Source: Pseudomonas mangiferae
GTDB taxonomy: Bacteria; Pseudomonadota; Gammaproteobacteria; Pseudomonadales; Pseudomonadaceae
Assembly (NCBI RefSeq): GCF_007109405.1
Contig: NZ_VJOY01000007.1
Span: 217,123 to 281,122 of the forward strand
Direction: 5' to 3'
Length of the DNA stretch: 64,000 nucleotides
Shown here: piece after piece, positions 50,842-59,179 of the stretch
Layout of the letters: the number at the start of each line of letters is the position of its first letter
Numbering within the stretch: position 1 is the first letter of the stretch
Program-made: the position numbers and the translations under genes
Notes under the pieces: model-generated
Database searches by the model: none
The model's input: the letters and a program-made list of their open reading frames with translations, nothing else
What the model was told of the DNA's origin: nothing

Positions 50842-53559
50842 CTAGAGTGGCGCGTCGCTCGCCTGGTTCCGGCAGGGGTAGCGGCGCAGGCTGGCCAGCA
50901 GTTCGCTGCCGGGGATCGGGCGGTCGAACAGGTAGCCCTGGCCCACGTCGCAATGTTGCCGGCGCAGGAAGGCGAGCTGGGCGGGGGTCTCGACGCCCTC
51001 GGCCACCACCTTGAGCTTGAGGTTGTGGGCCATGGCCACCACCGCCGAGGTGATCTCCATGTCGTCCTGGCTGTCGGGAATGTCCTTGATGAAACTGCGA
51101 TCGATCTTGATCACGTCGATGGGGAATTTCTTCAGGTAGCTCAGGGACGAGTAGCCGGTGCCGAAGTCGTCCATCGCCAGGGTCACGCCGAGGCTCTTCA
51201 GGCGCCCCAGCTGCTGGCGGGTATCGTCGGTGGCGTCCAGCAGCAGGGATTCGGTCAGCTCCAGCTCCAGCAGGTCCGCCGAGAGCTGCTCTTCGTGGAG
51301 GATCGCCGCGATGGAGCCCACCAGGTCCGGGTCGCTGAACTGCTTGGGCGACAGGTTGATGGCCACCTGCAGGTCGCCCAGGCCGCCGGCGCTGAGCTGG
51401 CGGCTCATGCGGCAGGCCTCGCGGATCACCCATTTGCCGATGGGGATGATCATGCCGGTCTCTTCCGCCACGCTGATGAACTGGTCCGGGCGGATCATGC
51501 CCTTCTCCGGGTGGTTCCAGCGCAGCAGCGCCTCCATGCCCAGCAGCTGGCCGGTCTTCAGGCACAGCTTGGGCTGGTAGAACACCTCCAGCTCGTTCTG
51601 CGCCAGGGCCCGGCGCAGGTTGTTCTCGACGAACAGCTTGTAGCTGGCCTCGGCGTTGAGGGCTTCGGTGAACAGCTGGACCTGGTGCTTGCCGTTGGCC
51701 TTGGCCTTGTGCAGCGCCAGGCCCGCGTGCTTCATCAGGGTCTGCGGGTCGTCGCCGTGCAGCGGCGCGCAGGCCAAGCCCACCGAGCCGGTGACGCTGA
51801 TCAGCTGGTTGTCGACGAACAGCGGCTTGTCCAGGGTCTGCAGCAACTGGTTGGCCATGCGCTGGCCGGCCAGCAGGTCGGCGCCGTCCAGCAGCACGGC
51901 GAACTCGTTGCTGGCGAAGCGCGCCAGGGTACCGCTGGGCGCCAGGGTATTGCGCAGGCGCCGGGCCAGGCTCATCAGCAGTTTGTCGCCGGTCTGGTGG
52001 CCGAGGCTGTCGTTGATCCGCTTGAAGTTGTCGATGTCCACCAGCAGCAGGCTGAGGGGCTTGCCGTCGTCCTGCTGGAAACGCTCCTCCAGGTTGCGGA
52101 TGAAGCACGGCCGGTTGCCCAGGCCGGTGAGGTTGTCCTGGTAGGCCAGCTTCTCGATACGCTGCTGGGCCAGCTTGCTCTCGGTGACGTCCTCGTAGAT
52201 GCCGATGTAGTGGGTCAGCTCGCCCTTCTCGTTGTGCACCTTGGAGATGGACAGCTGTGCCCAGTAGGGCTCGAGGTTCTTCCGCCGGCTGCGGAACTCG
52301 CCTTGCCAGCTGTGGCTCTGGGCCAGGCTGGAACGGGCGTCGAACAGCTGCTCGCCGAGGTTCTCCAGCACCGCCAGCTCCGCCAGGCGGCGGCCGTAGA
52401 CCTCGTCGGTGGAATATTGGGTGATGGCCGTGAAGCTGGGGTTGACGTACTCCACCCGGCCCTCGCGGTCCACCAGGAGGAAGGCACTGGCGCTCTGTTC
52501 CACGGCGCGCTGGAACAGGTGCAGGGCGCTGGAGGCGTTGCGCCGCTCGTGGTTCATCAGCACCTGGGCGTACTGGTCGGCCAGCTCGCCGGCGAAGGCG
52601 ATCTCGTCGGCCTGCCAGTGGCGCTCGCTGCCCATGTGCTCCAGGCACAGCACACCCACCACTTCGCCATCGATGCGGATGCTGGCGTCCAGCAGGGCGC
52701 TTATCCCGGTGGGGCGCAGGTAACTTTCGATCAGTTCGCGGGTGCGCGGGTCGTGCTGGGCGTTATGGGCATCGATGGCCCGCCCGCTCTGCAGCGCCTC
52801 CAGGTAGTGGGGGTAGGCGCTGGCGTCGATGGGGTCGGGCCGCTCGTGGCAGGTCAGGGTGCGGTCGTAGCGCACCACTGCCTCCAGGCGGTCCTCGCGC
52901 AGGCCCCAGATGCTCACCCGGCCCACCTCGTAGAGCTCGCTGGCGGCCTGAGTGATCAGCTCGGCGGCCTCCCGCAGCGGGTCGTCGGACACGTAGCGGT
53001 GGCGCGCCAGGCGCACGATCAGGTTCTGCTGGGCGCGGGAGCGGACCAGGTGCTGGCGGTGTTCTTCCTGGGCGCGCCGGTACAGGTCCAGGGTGGTGCG
53101 CAGGCGATCGTTCTGGCTTTCCAGCTCGGCCACCCGGGAGCTGTCGCTGGCCACGGCGGCCGGGGCCTCGTCCAGCACCTGCAGGTAGCCCCGCAGCAAC
53201 TGGCGGCCGTGCTGCTGGAACGGCTCGCCCAGCTCCAGCAGGGTCAATGCGCCCAGCGGCGTGTGCAGCGTGTAGCGCACCAGGTAGTGGGAGCGTTCGC
53301 CCAGCTGGCGCTGGATCACGTCGTGGAGCCGGTAGCGAGCTTCCGGCTCCATCAGGCTGGCGTAGGGGGCGTCCAGCAGGGCGCACAGGGCGCTGGCGGG
53401 CAGACCCAGGCGGCGTTCGCAGCCCGGGTCGAGGAAGAGCAGGGCCCAGCTCGCCTCGTTCAGCCGCTCGAAGCGCAGGAGGCCAAGCCGCGACGGGACT
53501 GGCAACTGCGTCACAACCTCGGCCGCCGTACGGCTGGCGGCATCGGGATGGCTTTTCAT
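50842..53559 (-). CDS. dipA: c-di-GMP phosphodiesterase DipA (GAF-PAS-GGDEF-EAL)
   Basis: 905 residues. After an N-terminal sensor-like region (about 1-130) and coiled coil come a GAF domain (about 190-330), a PAS domain (about 345-465), a GGDEF domain whose signature is degenerate (A549-S-N-E-F553) and an EAL domain (E676-A-L678; also NLSPKQF and [17 protein letters not shown]). The degenerate cyclase site plus an intact EAL makes it a phosphodiesterase; in P. aeruginosa DipA (with the same ASNEF motif, from memory) promotes biofilm dispersal. The ATG at 53559 yields the family length; a longer upstream frame enters the divergent gene. Confidence 0.93.
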   Translation of the reverse strand: MKSHPDAASRTAAEVVTQLPVPSRLGLLRFERLNEASWALLFLDPGCERRLGLPASALCALLDAPYASLMEPEARYRLHDVIQRQLGERSHYLVRYTLHTPLGALTLLELGEPFQQHGRQLLRGYLQVLDEAPAAVASDSSRVAELESQNDRLRTTLDLYRRAQEEHRQHLVRSRAQQNLIVRLARHRYVSDDPLREAAELITQAASELYEVGRVSIWGLREDRLEAVVRYDRTLTCHERPDPIDASAYPHYLEALQSGRAIDAHNAQHDPRTRELIESYLRPTGISALLDASIRIDGEVVGVLCLEHMGSERHWQADEIAFAGELADQYAQVLMNHERRNASSALHLFQRAVEQSASAFLLVDREGRVEYVNPSFTAITQYSTDEVYGRRLAELAVLENLGEQLFDARSSLAQSHSWQGEFRSRRKNLEPYWAQLSISKVHNEKGELTHYIGIYEDVTESKLAQQRIEKLAYQDNLTGLGNRPCFIRNLEERFQQDDGKPLSLLLVDIDNFKRINDSLGHQTGDKLLMSLARRLRNTLAPSGTLARFASNEFAVLLDGADLLAGQRMANQLLQTLDKPLFVDNQLISVTGSVGLACAPLHGDDPQTLMKHAGLALHKAKANGKHQVQLFTEALNAEASYKLFVENNLRRALAQNELEVFYQPKLCLKTGQLLGMEALLRWNHPEKGMIRPDQFISVAEETGMIIPIGKWVIREACRMSRQLSAGGLGDLQVAINLSPKQFSDPDLVGSIAAILHEEQLSADLLELELTESLLLDATDDTRQQLGRLKSLGVTLAMDDFGTGYSSLSYLKKFPIDVIKIDRSFIKDIPDSQDDMEITSAVVAMAHNLKLKVVAEGVETPAQLAFLRRQHCDVGQGYLFDRPIPGSELLASLRRYPCRNQASDAPL

Positions 53560-53637
53560 CGGGCGGTGGGCTTCCAGTATGCTGACCGGGTTCGGGCCTC
53601 GGCCCGCGTTGACTCTCGCGTTGACCAAGGGTGCATC

Positions 53638-54168
53638 ATGGGAATGGGACTGACAAGACAACTCGGCGCGGCAATGGCGCTGGCACTGGCCTGCTGCGCG
53701 TCGGCGGCGTCGGCTGCCGAAGGGAATGCACGCCTGGAAGATTCCGAACAACAACGCTACATCGCCGGCCTCAAGCGCTTGTACCTGACCGGCGACGAGC
53801 GCCGCGCCCTGCTGGAGCACTGCAACAGCCTGCTGGGGACCTATGCCCTGCGCGCCGGCTACCAGGTGGGCCAGCCCCAGCGCGACGATCTGTCCTACCG
53901 CCTGAGCGTCGGCCACCCGGGCGAGTTGCTGGCCCGGGAAGAGCAGCGCGCCGAACACGGCACCCGACTGGCGGTGCGCACCGAACGGCTCTCGGTGTTC
54001 GGCCTCGACCCGTTCATCCGCTACGAATGCCCCCAGAGCGGCATCACCTGCACCTTCTACAACCCCGCCGACGGCAGCCCCTGGCTGCGCACCGTGCGCG
54101 ACCTCAAGGGCGCCGAGGAACTGGCCAAGGCCCTGAGCTTCCTGGTGCGCAACGTACAGAAGGGCTGA
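53638..54168 (+). CDS. Secreted/periplasmic hypothetical protein, 176 residues
   Basis: Begins with a signal peptide (GMGLTRQLGAAMALALACCASAASAA, cleavage near 27). The mature protein has a central NSLLGTYALRAGYQVGQP segment and three cysteines (EHCNS, YECPQSGITC) that could form disulfides. No family recognised. A few bases of AAGG before the ATG at 53638 may act as ribosome site; ATG at 53644 is an alternative. It is read divergently from dipA (78-base gap) and followed by an intrinsic terminator. Function unknown. Confidence 0.75.
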   Translation: MGMGLTRQLGAAMALALACCASAASAAEGNARLEDSEQQRYIAGLKRLYLTGDERRALLEHCNSLLGTYALRAGYQVGQPQRDDLSYRLSVGHPGELLAREEQRAEHGTRLAVRTERLSVFGLDPFIRYECPQSGITCTFYNPADGSPWLRTVRDLKGAEELAKALSFLVRNVQKG

Positions 54169-54194
54169 GGCTCATCGGCGCCGTCGGGTGACGC

Positions 54195-54225
54195 GGCGGC
54201 AGCGAGGGCGCCGCCCCGCTTTTAT
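54195..54225 (+). terminator. Intrinsic terminator of the 176-residue gene
   Basis: GGCGGC (54195-54200) pairs with GCCGCC (54210-54215), followed by CCGCTTTTATT. The gene's stop is 27 bases upstream. Confidence 0.55.
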
Positions 54226-54240
54226 TGGCTGTGTGCCTGG

Positions 54241-55287
54241 TCAGCCCGCCGCCCGCATCGCCTCGCGGATGTCCGCCGCCAGTTCCCGTACCCGGGCCTC
54301 GTCGGTGTCCCAGGAACACATGAAGCGGGCACCGCCGGCGCCGATGAAGGTATAGAAGCGCCAGCCCCGCTCGCGGAGGAGGTCCAGGGCCGGCTCGGAC
54401 ATTTGCAGGAACACCCCGTTGGCCTCCACCGGGAACATCAGACTGACGCCCGGAACGTCCGCCACTTCCTCCGCCAGCAGGCGGGCGCAGCGGTTGGCGT
54501 GGTTGGCATGGCGCAGCCAGGCGCCGTCCTGCAGCAGGCCGACCCAGGGCGCCGAGAGGAAGCGCATCTTCGACGCCAGTTGCCCGGCCTGTTTGCAGCG
54601 GTACTCGAAGTCTTCGGCCAGGTCATGGTTGAAGAACAGGATCGCCTCGCCCACCGCCATGCCGTTCTTGGTGCCGCCGAAGCACAGCACGTCGACCCCG
54701 GCCTTCCAGCTCAGCTCGGCCGGCGTCGCGCCGAGGAACGCGCATGCGTTGGAGAAGCGCGCGCCATCCATGTGCAGGTGCAGGCCCAGCTCGCGGCAGG
54801 TGGCGCTGATGGCACGGACTTCGTCGGGCCGGTAGACGCTGCCCACCTCGGTGGCCTGGGTCAGGGTGACCACCCGCGGCTTGGGGTAGTGGATGTCCTG
54901 GCGCTTGAGCGCCACCTCGCGGATCGCCGCCGGCGTCAGCTTGCCGTTCTCGGTGCGCGCCAGCAGCAGCTTGGAGCCGTTGGAGAAGAACTCCGGTGCG
55001 CCGCACTCGTCTGTCTCGACGTGGGCGGTCTCCGAGCAGATCACGCTGTGGTAGCTCTGGCACAGGGACGACAGCGCCAGGGAGTTGGCAGCGGTGCCGT
55101 TGAAGGCGAAGAACACTTCGCAGTCGGTCTCGAACAGCCGGCGGAAATGGTCGGCGGCACGGGCGGTCCACTGGTCGTCGCCGTAGGCGCGCTGGTGGCC
55201 CTGGTTGGCTTCGGCCATCGCCGCCCATGCCTCGGGGCAGATGCCGGAATAGTTGTCGCTGGCGAACTGTTGGGTCTGATCGGTCAT
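54241..55287 (-). CDS. ltaE: Low-specificity L-threonine aldolase LtaE
   Basis: 348 residues; PLP enzyme cleaving L-threonine (and allo-threonine) to glycine and acetaldehyde. The PLP lysine is K207 in CFGGTKNGMAVGEA. FASDNYSGICPEAW, FAFNGTAANSLAL, ETAHVETDECGAPEFF and HMDGARFSNACAFLG are the expected blocks. The ATG at 55287 has AAGGA upstream; an earlier in-frame start at 55539 would add an unconserved extension. It converges with the previous gene. Confidence 0.95.
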   Translation of the reverse strand: MTDQTQQFASDNYSGICPEAWAAMAEANQGHQRAYGDDQWTARAADHFRRLFETDCEVFFAFNGTAANSLALSSLCQSYHSVICSETAHVETDECGAPEFFSNGSKLLLARTENGKLTPAAIREVALKRQDIHYPKPRVVTLTQATEVGSVYRPDEVRAISATCRELGLHLHMDGARFSNACAFLGATPAELSWKAGVDVLCFGGTKNGMAVGEAILFFNHDLAEDFEYRCKQAGQLASKMRFLSAPWVGLLQDGAWLRHANHANRCARLLAEEVADVPGVSLMFPVEANGVFLQMSEPALDLLRERGWRFYTFIGAGGARFMCSWDTDEARVRELAADIREAMRAAG

Positions 55288-55490
55288 GGTCGATTCCTTG
55301 TGACAGGGTGTCCGGCGCGCCGGGGCCGGAGCATGGGCGCTACTGTATGCGGATCGAGCGGGGGAAAGCGAGGCGCCGGTGGGAGGAACGCCGCCGCCGG
55401 CGTCCGGCGAGGAACTCCGCGGGCCGCCCGGCCTCACAAAGGGAACGTCCGCCTGGCGGACTGCCGCCCCCGATACAGGAGCCTCGCCCC

Positions 55491-55793
55491 ATGCGCTACC
55501 TCTCCCTGCTCGCCCTCTGTGCCCCCCTGTTCGCCGCACTGCCCGCCCACGCCGCCGAGTGGCCGTCCGGCGCCCGGGCGTCTTTCGTCAAGGAATGCAT
55601 GGCCAGCGCCGAGTCCAACGTCGCCCACGACAAGCTGCAGGGCTACTGCGACTGTGCGGCGGAGAAGATCAGCCACGACCTGAGCGAGGCGGAGATCCAG
55701 GAAATCGCCACCCAGAAGACCCCGTTGCCGCCGAAGACCCACGAGCGGATGCTCGCCGTTTCCAAGAGCTGCCTCAGCCAGCTGAACCGCTGA
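55491..55793 (+). CDS. Small secreted Cys-containing protein, 100 residues
   Basis: Signal peptide (MRYLSLLALCAPLFAALPAHA, cleavage after AHA, about 21). The mature 79 residues contain C36 (KECMAS), a C-D-C pair (GYCDCAAEKI) and a late C (SKSCLSQ), a pattern seen in small periplasmic disulfide proteins of Pseudomonas. No enzyme motif. ATG at 55491 is preceded by an AGGAG-like site. Function unknown; converges with the immunity-like gene with a 17-base gap. Confidence 0.75.
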   Translation: MRYLSLLALCAPLFAALPAHAAEWPSGARASFVKECMASAESNVAHDKLQGYCDCAAEKISHDLSEAEIQEIATQKTPLPPKTHERMLAVSKSCLSQLNR

Positions 55794-55810
55794 TTCCCGA
55801 GCCGCGAGCC

Positions 55811-56212
55811 TCAGCGCTCGCGGTTGTCGGTAAAGGTCGACCCCAGCAGATCGTCGCATTCGCCCTCGTCGCAGGCGTGATACGTGGTACCCGACGGGCA
55901 GGCGAGGGTGCCGATGGCGCTGGCGTACAGCTCCCAGCTGCAGCGTTCGTTCCCGGCCTGCAGGGTGCCCACCAACTTGCAGGGCGCCCACAAATAATCG
56001 CGGATCAACGTCTCCGACGACACCTGCCTGGCACGCGTGAAGAAAGCGGCCACCTGCGCGGGCTTCAACGACAAGTCGTCCTTCGTGCAACTGGGTGAGC
56101 TGGAAACAAATTGATTGACCCTCACTTGTTTAAGGGCAGGTTCTGGTGAGCCTGCCGCTGAAGAGACCGTAAAGATCGTACCCAGTAAGACTCCAATCAT
56201 CCTTATTTCCAT
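55811..56212 (-). CDS. Periplasmic immunity-like protein paired with the amidase
   Basis: 133 residues with a signal peptide (cleavage near AAGS, about 22) and six cysteines (SCTK, PCKL, RCSW, ACPS, HACDEGEC). No family recognised. It overlaps the amidase gene by 10 bases and shares its lower GC content. A small secreted disulfide protein directly after a signal-less peptidoglycan amidase is the pattern of antibacterial effector/immunity pairs, so protection of the cell's own wall is a reasonable but unproven role. Confidence 0.6.
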   Translation of the reverse strand: MEIRMIGVLLGTIFTVSSAAGSPEPALKQVRVNQFVSSSPSCTKDDLSLKPAQVAAFFTRARQVSSETLIRDYLWAPCKLVGTLQAGNERCSWELYASAIGTLACPSGTTYHACDEGECDDLLGSTFTDNRER

Positions 56213-56808
56213 AGGGCTGTGCCTGCCTCGCCTGGGTTCTTGTAAGAAACCTGGGGGTGCTTATACACATCGTTGGAGGTTATCGAATAAAGTTCGTAAA
56301 CGATATCGATGAGGTATTGAAGCGACGTATTTTGTTGAGCGGATACTGCTTGGTAAGCATTTGTTGTCTTCTCGAATTTGCCGACCAACTCGATTCCTAC
56401 TGAGTCGGAGTTGGTCGGGTAACGATCAGGGTAAGTTTTTTGTCGCTCTAATTTATCTATTGCTGCTATGGAGTAACCTAAGCCGGCTGCGAGCATTTTG
56501 GCGCGCGTGGCGTCACATGTATTCATTTCCAAGTCTACGCATTTGGACTTGATCCGTTTACCTACATGGAAGCAACGTTTTTTGAGACTGGCTGTTTGGT
56601 AGATTTTGCCATCACGCTCTATAAGAAAGTGAGCGCCGATACCACTATTGCCGCTGTAGCTACTAAATACAGAGTCAGAATCATAGCTATCCGTCTGATG
56701 CACGATGATAGCGTTCAATACTTTGAGATCTCCATGCTCCAGCGCGGTATAACGGCGCGGTGTGATTAACACATCGATGAGCATTCCATCCGAATCGACA
56801 ATGGCCAT
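56203..56808 (-). CDS. Peptidoglycan amidase-2/AmpD-fold protein, effector-like
   Basis: 201 residues without signal peptide. AmpD-type landmarks: H37 (IIVHQTD), the S-GIGAHFLIERDGKIYQ block with H60, E140 (SVGIELVG, catalytic glutamate), H184 and K190 (KHPQVSYKNPGEAG). The third zinc ligand (Asp two residues after the Lys in AmpD) is not at that place (P192). The codon and base composition is visibly AT-richer than the neighbours, suggesting transfer. AAGGA lies 7-8 bases before the ATG at 56808. Candidate antibacterial effector; a plain recycling amidase or an endolysin remnant is the alternative. Confidence 0.75.
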   Translation of the reverse strand: MAIVDSDGMLIDVLITPRRYTALEHGDLKVLNAIIVHQTDSYDSDSVFSSYSGNSGIGAHFLIERDGKIYQTASLKKRCFHVGKRIKSKCVDLEMNTCDATRAKMLAAGLGYSIAAIDKLERQKTYPDRYPTNSDSVGIELVGKFEKTTNAYQAVSAQQNTSLQYLIDIVYELYSITSNDVYKHPQVSYKNPGEAGTALWK

Positions 56809-57017
56809 AGCTTCGTCCTTGTAGGTTGGCTGATGGCCTCAGCATAGCGAGGCTGTCTTTCGGTTTCTGTGATCATCCACGCATGGACGCGCGAATGCCG
56901 CCTGGAAGAATTCGTCGGGTATGTGGATTCCGCTGGCTATGCTCTGGAGGCGCTCATGATGCCGAGGGCGGCTGGGTGGATGGAACTGACGGCATTGATC
57001 GTTCAAGGAGAAGCCCC

Positions 57018-58409
57018 ATGCCCGCGCCTCGCCGCCTGCGTCGCCTGTTCCTGCTGCTCGCCCTCCTGGTCGCCCCGCTGCTGGTGGCGCCGGAAGCCTT
57101 CGCGGTCTCCCAGCCGTGCAACGCGGAGCCCACCTGGATTTCCCACCCCAACCCGCCGGCGGAAGTGCCGGATGGCGCCAACGCGGAGTTCTGCCAGTTC
57201 TACCAGTTCGCCTGGCAGTGGTTCCTGGCCCTGGTGAAACCCTCCGCCGATGGCACCTCCCGGGTGTTCCAGGTGCCGGCCAACTACCCGCTGCTGCAGG
57301 CCACCGGGACCGACTCCTGCGCCGAGGGCGTGCCGGCCGAGGCGATGTTCGTGCGCACCGTGAAGCCCATGGCGGAGGACACCCCGTTCATCCTGCCGGA
57401 GCGCACCGGCCAGGCCGGGGGCGGCGCCACCATCTTCGACCAGCAGGGCAACGTGGTCTTCTACGAGATCCGCTTCAGTCGCACCCTGTGCAACGTCGGG
57501 CAGATCCAAGCGTCGCCGAACTTCCCGCCGGGCACCACGGAGATCAAGACCGCATGGCGGATCATCACCCCGGCCGAGCGCGGCAGCTATTTCTGGATCG
57601 AGGCCAACGTGGACGGCGCCCCGGGCAACGAGTTGCTGGGGCTGGTGGGCTTCCACCTGGCGATCGCCACCGCACTGCATCCCGAGTTCGTCTGGGCCAC
57701 CTTCGAGCACCGCAGCAACCTGCCGGAGTGCAATGCTGCCTCCACGGCGCCCGCCGAGGGCTGGTCGTTCACCAGCGCCAGCTGCGCCAGCCAACTGCCC
57801 ACCCAGCCGCCGGCGTGCCAGTTCAACACCGCGGCGCCCAGCAAGAACCTCACCGGCACGCCGTCGGAGCTGTGCCGGGTGTACCACGACGGCACCGACC
57901 TGACCGATGACAAGGGCGCCGAGAACATCGCCATCGTCGATGGCCTCAACAGCCAGCTGCATGGCTTCCTGGCGGGCCTGGGCAGCGACGACCCCATGGC
58001 GGTCTGGCAGAACTACATGAACATCGGCGCCCTCTGGGAAAGCGACATCAAGCAGCCGTCGCAGATCATCAGCAACCAGCGCGGCTCGATCCGCCTGGCC
58101 AACGCGGTGATGGAGACCACCTTCCAGAGCGTCGACCCCAGCAAGTCCTTCGTGTCCAACTGCTTCGGCTGCCACAACTACACCACGCCGGCCAGCAACA
58201 CGCTGCCCAGCTCTGGCCTGAGTCACATCTTCGATGACATCGCCGGCGGCCAGTGCCGCAACCTGGACGTCAATGCCGGCCCTATCTGGAACAACGACGA
58301 CGCCCAGCAGAAATGCGTGCAGACCTGCAAGGACAAGGGCGGCTGGAGCGGCAACTGGACCACCACCGTGCAAGGACGCAGCTCGGTGTGCGGATGCTGC
58401 GGCGGATGA
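57018..58409 (+). CDS. Secreted protein with c-type heme motif and C-terminal MVL-type lectin motif
   Basis: 463 residues. Signal peptide cleaved near residue 30. The body is Cys-containing and rich in Trp/Phe, with a CFGCH heme-binding motif (C382-F-G-C385-H386). From about 417, the C-terminal AGPIWNNDDAQQKC ... GGWSGNWTTTVQGRSSVCGC resembles a Microcystis viridis lectin (mannan-binding) repeat, ending in CGCCGG. The ATG at 57018 has AAGGAG 8 bases upstream. A heme-binding secreted protein with a glycan-binding tail is unusual; the physiological role is unknown. The upstream in-frame sequence has no signal peptide and is rejected. Confidence 0.75.
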   Translation: MPAPRRLRRLFLLLALLVAPLLVAPEAFAVSQPCNAEPTWISHPNPPAEVPDGANAEFCQFYQFAWQWFLALVKPSADGTSRVFQVPANYPLLQATGTDSCAEGVPAEAMFVRTVKPMAEDTPFILPERTGQAGGGATIFDQQGNVVFYEIRFSRTLCNVGQIQASPNFPPGTTEIKTAWRIITPAERGSYFWIEANVDGAPGNELLGLVGFHLAIATALHPEFVWATFEHRSNLPECNAASTAPAEGWSFTSASCASQLPTQPPACQFNTAAPSKNLTGTPSELCRVYHDGTDLTDDKGAENIAIVDGLNSQLHGFLAGLGSDDPMAVWQNYMNIGALWESDIKQPSQIISNQRGSIRLANAVMETTFQSVDPSKSFVSNCFGCHNYTTPASNTLPSSGLSHIFDDIAGGQCRNLDVNAGPIWNNDDAQQKCVQTCKDKGGWSGNWTTTVQGRSSVCGCCGG

Positions 58410-59179
58410 GGGGCTGAGTGAAATATCGGCGCCTGGGTGCAGCTGGCGCCCTGCCTGGGATAGGGCAGGGGCCACACAGGTTATCCCCAGGCTGATGCAC
58501 AGTCCTTGTGTATAACGCCGGGTGATTTCCGGAGCAGGGCTGGGTCGGGCCGTTCGGAGGGAAGTGGACACTTTTCACAGCGGATGCACCGCTTGTACAA
58601 CGGTTGCCCACAGATTCATCCACAGGCCGCAGCCATCTGCGGCCTCTCGCTTCCCCTCCGCCTGTTTTGCGCTCCCGACCCGGTGAAACCCCCTGATAGC
58701 AAGACTGCCCGCGTTCCCGGTGAGCGAAAATCGAGCAGCCGGCGCAGGCCGCGCCCACTCGGGGCGGTGGCGTTTGTCCAACAGGTTGTCCACAGGACCG
58801 TCCACGGAAGATGTGGGCAAACCGGCGCGGGCTGATCGAAATCTGTCCAGTTTCCGCGGGCGGCGTGTTCCGCGGTTCCCTCCCGCCTGCGGACAGGTTG
58901 TCCACAGGCTCATCCACCGAAACGGTGGAAAAGCTGACGCGGGGTTGCCCGCCGAGCGCCTGAACGCCGTGCCGGCTGCCCACCCTGAGGGCTTCTGATC
59001 AACTCCCCGCCCACGCCGCCACCGGATCGCCGGCAACGAATTGTCGAGGGCGATGCGTTGCCTGTGTTTCCTCGGCGATGCCACACTGCGCGGCTGACGT
59101 CCGGCCGACCGCGCAGCCGCGCCTGCCTGGGCAAGGACATTCCCGACTTCACAGCTCAGCGGACGGACCTCGACACACC
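58410..59179. other. Non-coding gap before the LtaS-like gene
   Basis: 770 bases with no convincing open frame; the short ones are Arg/Pro-rich or read simply through repeated DnaA-box-like words. The main content is the array at 58481-58918. A perfect hairpin TCCACCG-AAA-CGGTGGA (58913-58929) and an 8-bp palindrome TTGTACAA (58593-58600) are also seen. Confidence 0.7.
58481..58918 (+). promoter_or_regulatory. Array of paired DnaA-box-like 9-mers
   Basis: Four two-box modules, each with the second box starting 12 bases after the first: TTATCCCCA/TGATGCACA (58481, 58493), TTGCCCACA/TCATCCACA (58604, 58616), TTGTCCACA/CCGTCCACG (58786, 58798) and TTGTCCACA/TCATCCACC (58898, 58910). On the minus strand TTATACACA (58515-58507) is a full match to TTATNCACA, and TTGCCCACA (58820-58812) a near match. 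DnaA binding is inferred from word similarity. Confidence 0.6.

Noticed and set aside
50953..54168. A 1071-codon plus-strand frame running opposite dipA into the 176-residue gene
   Set aside because: Only the last 176 codons, from 53638 after a signal peptide, look like a protein; the rest is the antisense of a gene with clear GAF, PAS, GGDEF and EAL motifs.
58506..59084. Short frames on both strands within the DnaA-box-like array
   Set aside because: Their apparent repeats (for example WMSLWTT) are only translations of the repeated CCACAGG-type words; no ribosome site.
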